Both the position numbers and the translations under genes were made by a program. DNA of 7,682 nt from Maritimibacter sp. (GTDB taxonomy: Bacteria; Pseudomonadota; Alphaproteobacteria; Rhodobacterales; Rhodobacteraceae), in contig JAGRMP010000236.1 of assembly GCA_020441225.1 (NCBI GenBank), positions 1 to 7,682 of the forward strand, in the 5' to 3' direction. Of this stretch, positions 5,176-7,682 are shown piece after piece. Positions within the stretch are counted from its first letter, which is position 1; each line of letters starts with the position of its first letter. Below the pieces are notes generated by a model. It worked only from the letters and a program-made list of their open reading frames with translations, searched no databases and was not told the origin of the DNA.

Positions 5176-6666
5176 TCAGAACGGCCGTCGTCCGTCCGGT
5201 GTCGTCCCGAGCCGCCCGGACAGCGCCTGGAGCCGGTCGGCATAGGCCTGGAGCATCGCCGGGCTGAGCCGCATCGGGGCGGCCGGGCGATGGGTCAGGG
5301 GGCGCGCGCGCCGAAGCGCGGCGGCGAGGGCCGGCGCGCGGTCGAGCGCGGCGTCGTCCTCGGGATCCGGGCCAATGTCGGGCAGGACCAGATCGGGGCC
5401 GGGCGTCTTGGGCGGAGCCGGGGCCGCGGCCGGCGCGGGCGCATCCTCGTCGCGCGCCGCGATATCGGCGTCCTTCGGCGCGGCGTCGTCCTCGGAGTCG
5501 GTGGCGGGCGTGTCTTCGGCGGTTGCGCCCTGCGGTGTATCCTCGTGGGCGGTCTCCTGCGCGGGGGCGGGCGCGGAAGGTTCGGGCGCAAGACCGGCCG
5601 ACAGTGCGTCACCGGTGGCTTCCGCGAGGTCTTCCGCCGCGTCGTCGTCTACGGCCGGACCGTCGCCGTCGCCGTCGCCGTCGCCAACCGGGGCCGGAGG
5701 CGCGGCGTGGTCGGGCAGGGGCGGCATGGCATCCGCGTCGCCAGCAGCCGCTTCCGACGGGTCTCGGGATCCGTCGTCGGGGCCCTCGCTGGCGTCGGGC
5801 TCGGCCTCATGGGACCGAAACTCGAGCGCCTCCAGCGTATCGTCGAGGGGCGTGTCGTCGGGGGGCGCATCGTCCGCGGGCGCATCGTCTGCGGGCGTAT
5901 CGTCTGCGGGCGCATCGTCTGCGGGCGTATCGTCCGCATCCCGGGCGTCCGCCTCTTGCGCCTCTCCAAACGCGACCGGCTCCGGGACCGGTGCACTGTC
6001 GTCGTCGTCGGCCTCTTCGGGTGTCTCGGTCGGGCCGGTGTCCGGCTCTTCGGCCGCTGCCGCTTCCGCATCCGTCGCGGTCCCGGGGTCGATCGCCGCC
6101 GGGGCTGCGAGGTCTTCCGCGACGTCGCCGGCTTCGGTCTCCGGCGCGGTCTCCTGTGCGAACGCGGGCGCGCCCTCCGGCACGTCTTCTGGCACGTCCT
6201 CTGGCACGTCCTCCGGCGCGACATCCGGGACTTCTTCAGGCGCGGCAGGCGCCACGGGTTCGGGCGGGGCCTCGGCTTCGACCGCATCCTCGATATCGTC
6301 GTCGAAGACCTGCGTCACGCGCGCCGGTGCCGGCCGCGCGGGCTCGGGCGCGGTGTCGGGGCTTATGTCCCTGAGGTCGCCGGGCTGGTCGAGCGGGGGC
6401 GACATCGCCGCCACGTAGCGCACGCCGTTTTCGCGCAAAAGCTTCTGCACCCCGCGAATGGTCATCCCGTCTTCATGCAGGAGTTTCCGGATGCCGCCGA
6501 GCAATTCCATGTCGCTCGGGCGGTAGTAGCGCCGTCCGCCGGCGCGCTTGACCGGTTTGACCTGGCCGAACCGGCTTTCCCAGAACCGCAGCACATGCGC
6601 GGGCACCCCGAGCCAGTCGGCAACTTCGCTGATCGTGCGAAAGGCCTCCGGGGATTTGTTGTCCAT
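5176..6666 (-). CDS. MerR-family transcriptional regulator with long acidic repeat-bearing tail
   Basis: A 496-aa protein. Residues about 9-80 are a MerR-type winged helix-turn-helix: [25 protein letters not shown], the wing [17 protein letters not shown], then [20 protein letters not shown]. It closely resembles the regulator usually encoded beside ihfA in Rhodobacterales, whose target I do not know. From about 110 to 445 the chain is Asp/Glu/Pro/Ala-rich, nearly free of Lys and Arg, and surely disordered; it includes tandem EDVP, DD(T/A)PA and GD repeats. A folded-looking C-terminus follows ([34 protein letters not shown]). No metal-binding cysteine pattern or effector domain is visible. 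The start at 6666 has a poor ribosome-binding site but fits the family N-terminus. It lies 43 bp after ihfA on the same strand, probably co-transcribed. The family call is secure; the function is unknown. Confidence 0.9.
   Translation of the reverse strand: MDNKSPEAFRTISEVADWLGVPAHVLRFWESRFGQVKPVKRAGGRRYYRPSDMELLGGIRKLLHEDGMTIRGVQKLLRENGVRYVAAMSPPLDQPGDLRDISPDTAPEPARPAPARVTQVFDDDIEDAVEAEAPPEPVAPAAPEEVPDVAPEDVPEDVPEDVPEGAPAFAQETAPETEAGDVAEDLAAPAAIDPGTATDAEAAAAEEPDTGPTETPEEADDDDSAPVPEPVAFGEAQEADARDADDTPADDAPADDTPADDAPADDAPPDDTPLDDTLEALEFRSHEAEPDASEGPDDGSRDPSEAAAGDADAMPPLPDHAAPPAPVGDGDGDGDGPAVDDDAAEDLAEATGDALSAGLAPEPSAPAPAQETAHEDTPQGATAEDTPATDSEDDAAPKDADIAARDEDAPAPAAAPAPPKTPGPDLVLPDIGPDPEDDAALDRAPALAAALRRARPLTHRPAAPMRLSPAMLQAYADRLQALSGRLGTTPDGRRPF
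5661..5684. repeat. 6-bp tandem repeat inside the merR-like gene
   Basis: Four perfect copies of CGTCGC on the plus strand, encoding an alternating Gly-Asp run (GDGDGDGDG) in the acidic tail on the minus strand. The unit is a multiple of three, so copy changes keep frame. Confidence 0.85.
5835..5939. repeat. 15-bp tandem repeat, seven units, inside the merR-like gene
   Basis: Seven units start at 5835, 5850, 5865, 5880, 5895, 5910 and 5925, each close to GCGCATCGTCTGCGG on the plus strand. The units at 5880 and 5910 are identical and the one at 5895 differs by a single base; the outer units are more diverged. On the minus strand they encode the pentapeptide pattern DD(T/A)P(A/P/L). Confidence 0.9.
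6179..6226. repeat. 12-bp tandem repeat inside the merR-like gene
   Basis: Three near-identical units of GGCACGTCCTCT (6179-6190, 6191-6202, 6203-6214) and a degenerate fourth (6215-6226). On the minus strand they encode the tetrapeptide run [12 protein letters not shown]. Confidence 0.85.
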
Positions 6667-6709
6667 GTCTGCGCCTGTTTACTGCTTGTTCGTTAAGGAC
6701 CGGGCGAGA

Positions 6710-7012
6710 TCAGCGTTTGTTCCCCGCTGCGACCCGGTCTTTCATAAGGTGCGATGGTCGGAAGGTCAGCACTCGCCGGGGCAGGATCGGCACCTCTTCG
6801 CCGGTTTTCGGGTTGCGCCCGATCCGGGCCGCCTTGTTGCGCACGCTGAAGGTGCCGAAGGAGGAGATCTTGACCGTTTCGCCGCGCACCAGCGCGTCGG
6901 ACACATGCCCGAGGACGCTCTCGACCAGCTGCGCGCTTTCGTTGCGCGATAGCCCCACTTCGCGGAAAACAGCCTCGCTCAGGTCCATCCGCGTCAAAGT
7001 CTTTCCGCTCAT
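6710..7012 (-). CDS. ihfA: integration host factor subunit alpha
   Basis: A 100-aa protein of the HU/IHF family, normal length. With the beta subunit it forms IHF, which binds the minor groove at specific sites and bends DNA sharply, acting in nucleoid architecture, transcription and recombination. The alpha-type N-terminus is [31 protein letters not shown]. The family signature [30 protein letters not shown] spans about 47-76; P68 is the intercalating proline. The ATG at 7012 follows GGAGG with an unusually short gap (about two bases), but the protein start agrees with the family. It lies downstream of fabH on the same strand across a 162-bp gap that holds a candidate promoter, and upstream of the merR-like gene, the usual alphaproteobacterial order. 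Confidence 0.96.
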   Translation of the reverse strand: MSGKTLTRMDLSEAVFREVGLSRNESAQLVESVLGHVSDALVRGETVKISSFGTFSVRNKAARIGRNPKTGEEVPILPRRVLTFRPSHLMKDRVAAGNKR

Positions 7013-7037
7013 GTGTCCTCCGGGGTCTGATTGCGAG

Positions 7038-7066
7038 AGTGTGGGGTCACTTGGTTTTCAAGTCAA
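7038..7066 (-). promoter_or_regulatory. candidate sigma70-type promoter of ihfA
   Basis: On the minus strand TTGACT (7066-7061), a 17-nt spacer and CACACT (7043-7038) lie with the -10 ending 25 nt before the ihfA ATG. The -35 is five of six to consensus; the -10 keeps only A2, A4 and T6. The spacer holds a palindrome, ACTTG-GTTTT-CAAGT (7049-7063, plus-strand reading), that could be an operator. Confidence 0.45.
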
Positions 7067-7079
7067 GATCAACGGTTTG
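7067..7079 (+). promoter_or_regulatory. candidate IHF-binding site upstream of ihfA
   Basis: GATCAACGGTTTG matches the IHF core consensus WATCAANNNNTTR at every specified base except the first. It abuts the candidate ihfA -35 element, a position suitable for autoregulation. Binding is inferred from the consensus only. Confidence 0.4.
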
Positions 7080-7132
7080 GCGCAAGGCGTTGAGGCTGTG
7101 GATAGGTCGCACCGCTGTGCCGTTGCCGACAC

Positions 7133-7163
7133 GTCACATGGGGGAATCCCCGAGGGTTGTGAC
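7133..7163. repeat. nested inverted repeats in the fabH-ihfA gap
   Basis: An outer GTCACA (7133-7138) pairs with TGTGAC (7158-7163), and an inner GGGG (7141-7144) pairs with CCCC (7148-7151) around AAT. Overlapping the right arm is an 11-nt perfect palindrome TTGTG-A-CACAA (7157-7167), ten bases from the fabH stop. No T-tract follows on the minus strand, so this is not a standard terminator; it may be a regulator site or a weak 3'-end structure. Confidence 0.45.
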
Positions 7164-7174
7164 ACAAAACGCCG

Positions 7175-7682
7175 TTACCAGCGCACAACCACCGCGCCCC
7201 AGGCGAGGCCGCCGCCGATCGCTTCGGTGACCACGAGGTCGCCCGGCTTGAGCTGGCCGGCCGATTTGCCCACCGAAAGCGCCAGCGGAATCGATGCGGC
7301 CGAGGTGTTGCCGTGGTCCTGGACGGTGAGCACCACCTTGTCCATGCCGAGCCCCATCTTCCTGGCGGTACCCTCGATGATGCGGATATTGGCCTGGTGC
7401 GGCACCAGCCAGTCGAGGTCGCCATGCCCGAGCCCGGCCTTCTCGAGCGCCGCGTCGGCGGTCTGGGCGAGCTTCACCACCGCCTGGCGGAACAGGGGAT
7501 TGCCCTGCATCCGGACCTTGCCGGCCTGGCCCGTGGTCGAGACGCCGCCGTCGACATAGAGCATGTCGCGGAACTGGCCGTCGGAGTTGAGATCGACGGC
7601 CAGGATGCCCCGGTCGTCGGAGCTGCCGGCGCCCTCGGCGGCCTCGAGCACCAGCGCGCCGGCGCCGTCGCCGAACAGCACG
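7175..7682 (-). CDS. fabH: beta-ketoacyl-ACP synthase III (KAS III), C-terminal half (5' end outside window)
   Basis: About 169 codons are visible, ending at TAA (7177-7175); the gene continues past the right edge, so the GTG at 7681 is internal (VLFGDGAGALVLEA). FabH condenses acetyl-CoA with malonyl-ACP to start type II fatty acid synthesis. Two of its three catalytic residues are visible, the His in VPHQANIRI and the Asn in DHGNTSAASIP; they are 30 residues apart, as in E. coli (H244 and N274). The catalytic Cys lies outside the window. The end EAIGGGLAWGAVVVRW is typical. Upstream neighbours in this order are usually plsX and rpmF (established synteny, not seen here). Confidence 0.95.
   Translation of the reverse strand, partial: VLFGDGAGALVLEAAEGAGSSDDRGILAVDLNSDGQFRDMLYVDGGVSTTGQAGKVRMQGNPLFRQAVVKLAQTADAALEKAGLGHGDLDWLVPHQANIRIIEGTARKMGLGMDKVVLTVQDHGNTSAASIPLALSVGKSAGQLKPGDLVVTEAIGGGLAWGAVVVRW

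Noticed and set aside
5835..5939. CRISPR-like regular spacing
   Set aside because: The units are contiguous 15-mers without spacers and are in frame within a coding sequence, so this is a coding minisatellite, not a CRISPR array.
5149..6696. 515-codon open frame on the plus strand opposite the merR-like gene
   Set aside because: Its translation is Arg/Gly/Val-rich low complexity produced by the antisense of GC-rich acidic codons. The minus strand holds a clear MerR domain, and GC-rich genomes commonly give such shadow frames.
6670..6700. CtrA-like site around TTAACGAACAAGCAGTAA between ihfA and merR
   Set aside because: Only one good half-site is present and the spacing does not fit TTAA-N7-TTAA.

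Overview
The window is a high-GC (roughly two-thirds G+C by eye) chromosomal segment that reads as an alphaproteobacterium of the Rhodobacteraceae. The reasons are the gene order (SPOR protein, nagZ, scpA, scpB on one strand; fabH, ihfA, merR, tRNA-Pro on the other), the long duplicated form of dCTP deaminase, and the sequence of the MerR-like regulator encoded next to ihfA. It is mostly core genome. I see no mobile element, phage gene, CRISPR array or defence system.

Left block, + strand (1-3380): the C-terminal part of a SPOR-domain protein, then nagZ, scpA and scpB, packed with overlapping or nearly touching stop and start codons (TGATG at both the SPOR/nagZ and scpA/scpB junctions). This looks like one translationally coupled unit joining cell-wall functions (septal glycan binding by SPOR, muropeptide recycling by NagZ) to chromosome organisation (the kleisin ScpA and its partner ScpB of the SMC complex). 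After a 140-bp gap comes a 73-aa, very basic, unrecognised protein (3521-3742), followed by a candidate terminator and a perfect 8-bp hairpin between convergent genes.

Right block, - strand (7682 down to 3855): the C-terminal half of fabH (fatty-acid initiation), ihfA (nucleoid protein), a MerR-family regulator with a very long acidic, repeat-bearing tail, tRNA-Pro(GGG) with an encoded CCA, and dcd (dUTP supply). The ihfA upstream region holds a plausible promoter, a small palindrome and a near-consensus IHF-binding sequence, suggesting autoregulation. tRNA-Pro has its own good candidate promoter and lies 65 bp ahead of dcd on the same strand with no obvious terminator between them.

The points most worth a second look are the in-frame tandem repeats (15, 12 and 6 bp) building the acidic tail of the MerR-like protein, the asymmetric duplication in the dCTP deaminase, the IHF-like site upstream of ihfA, and the small basic protein at the boundary between the two blocks. 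I found no convincing wholly new multi-gene system.
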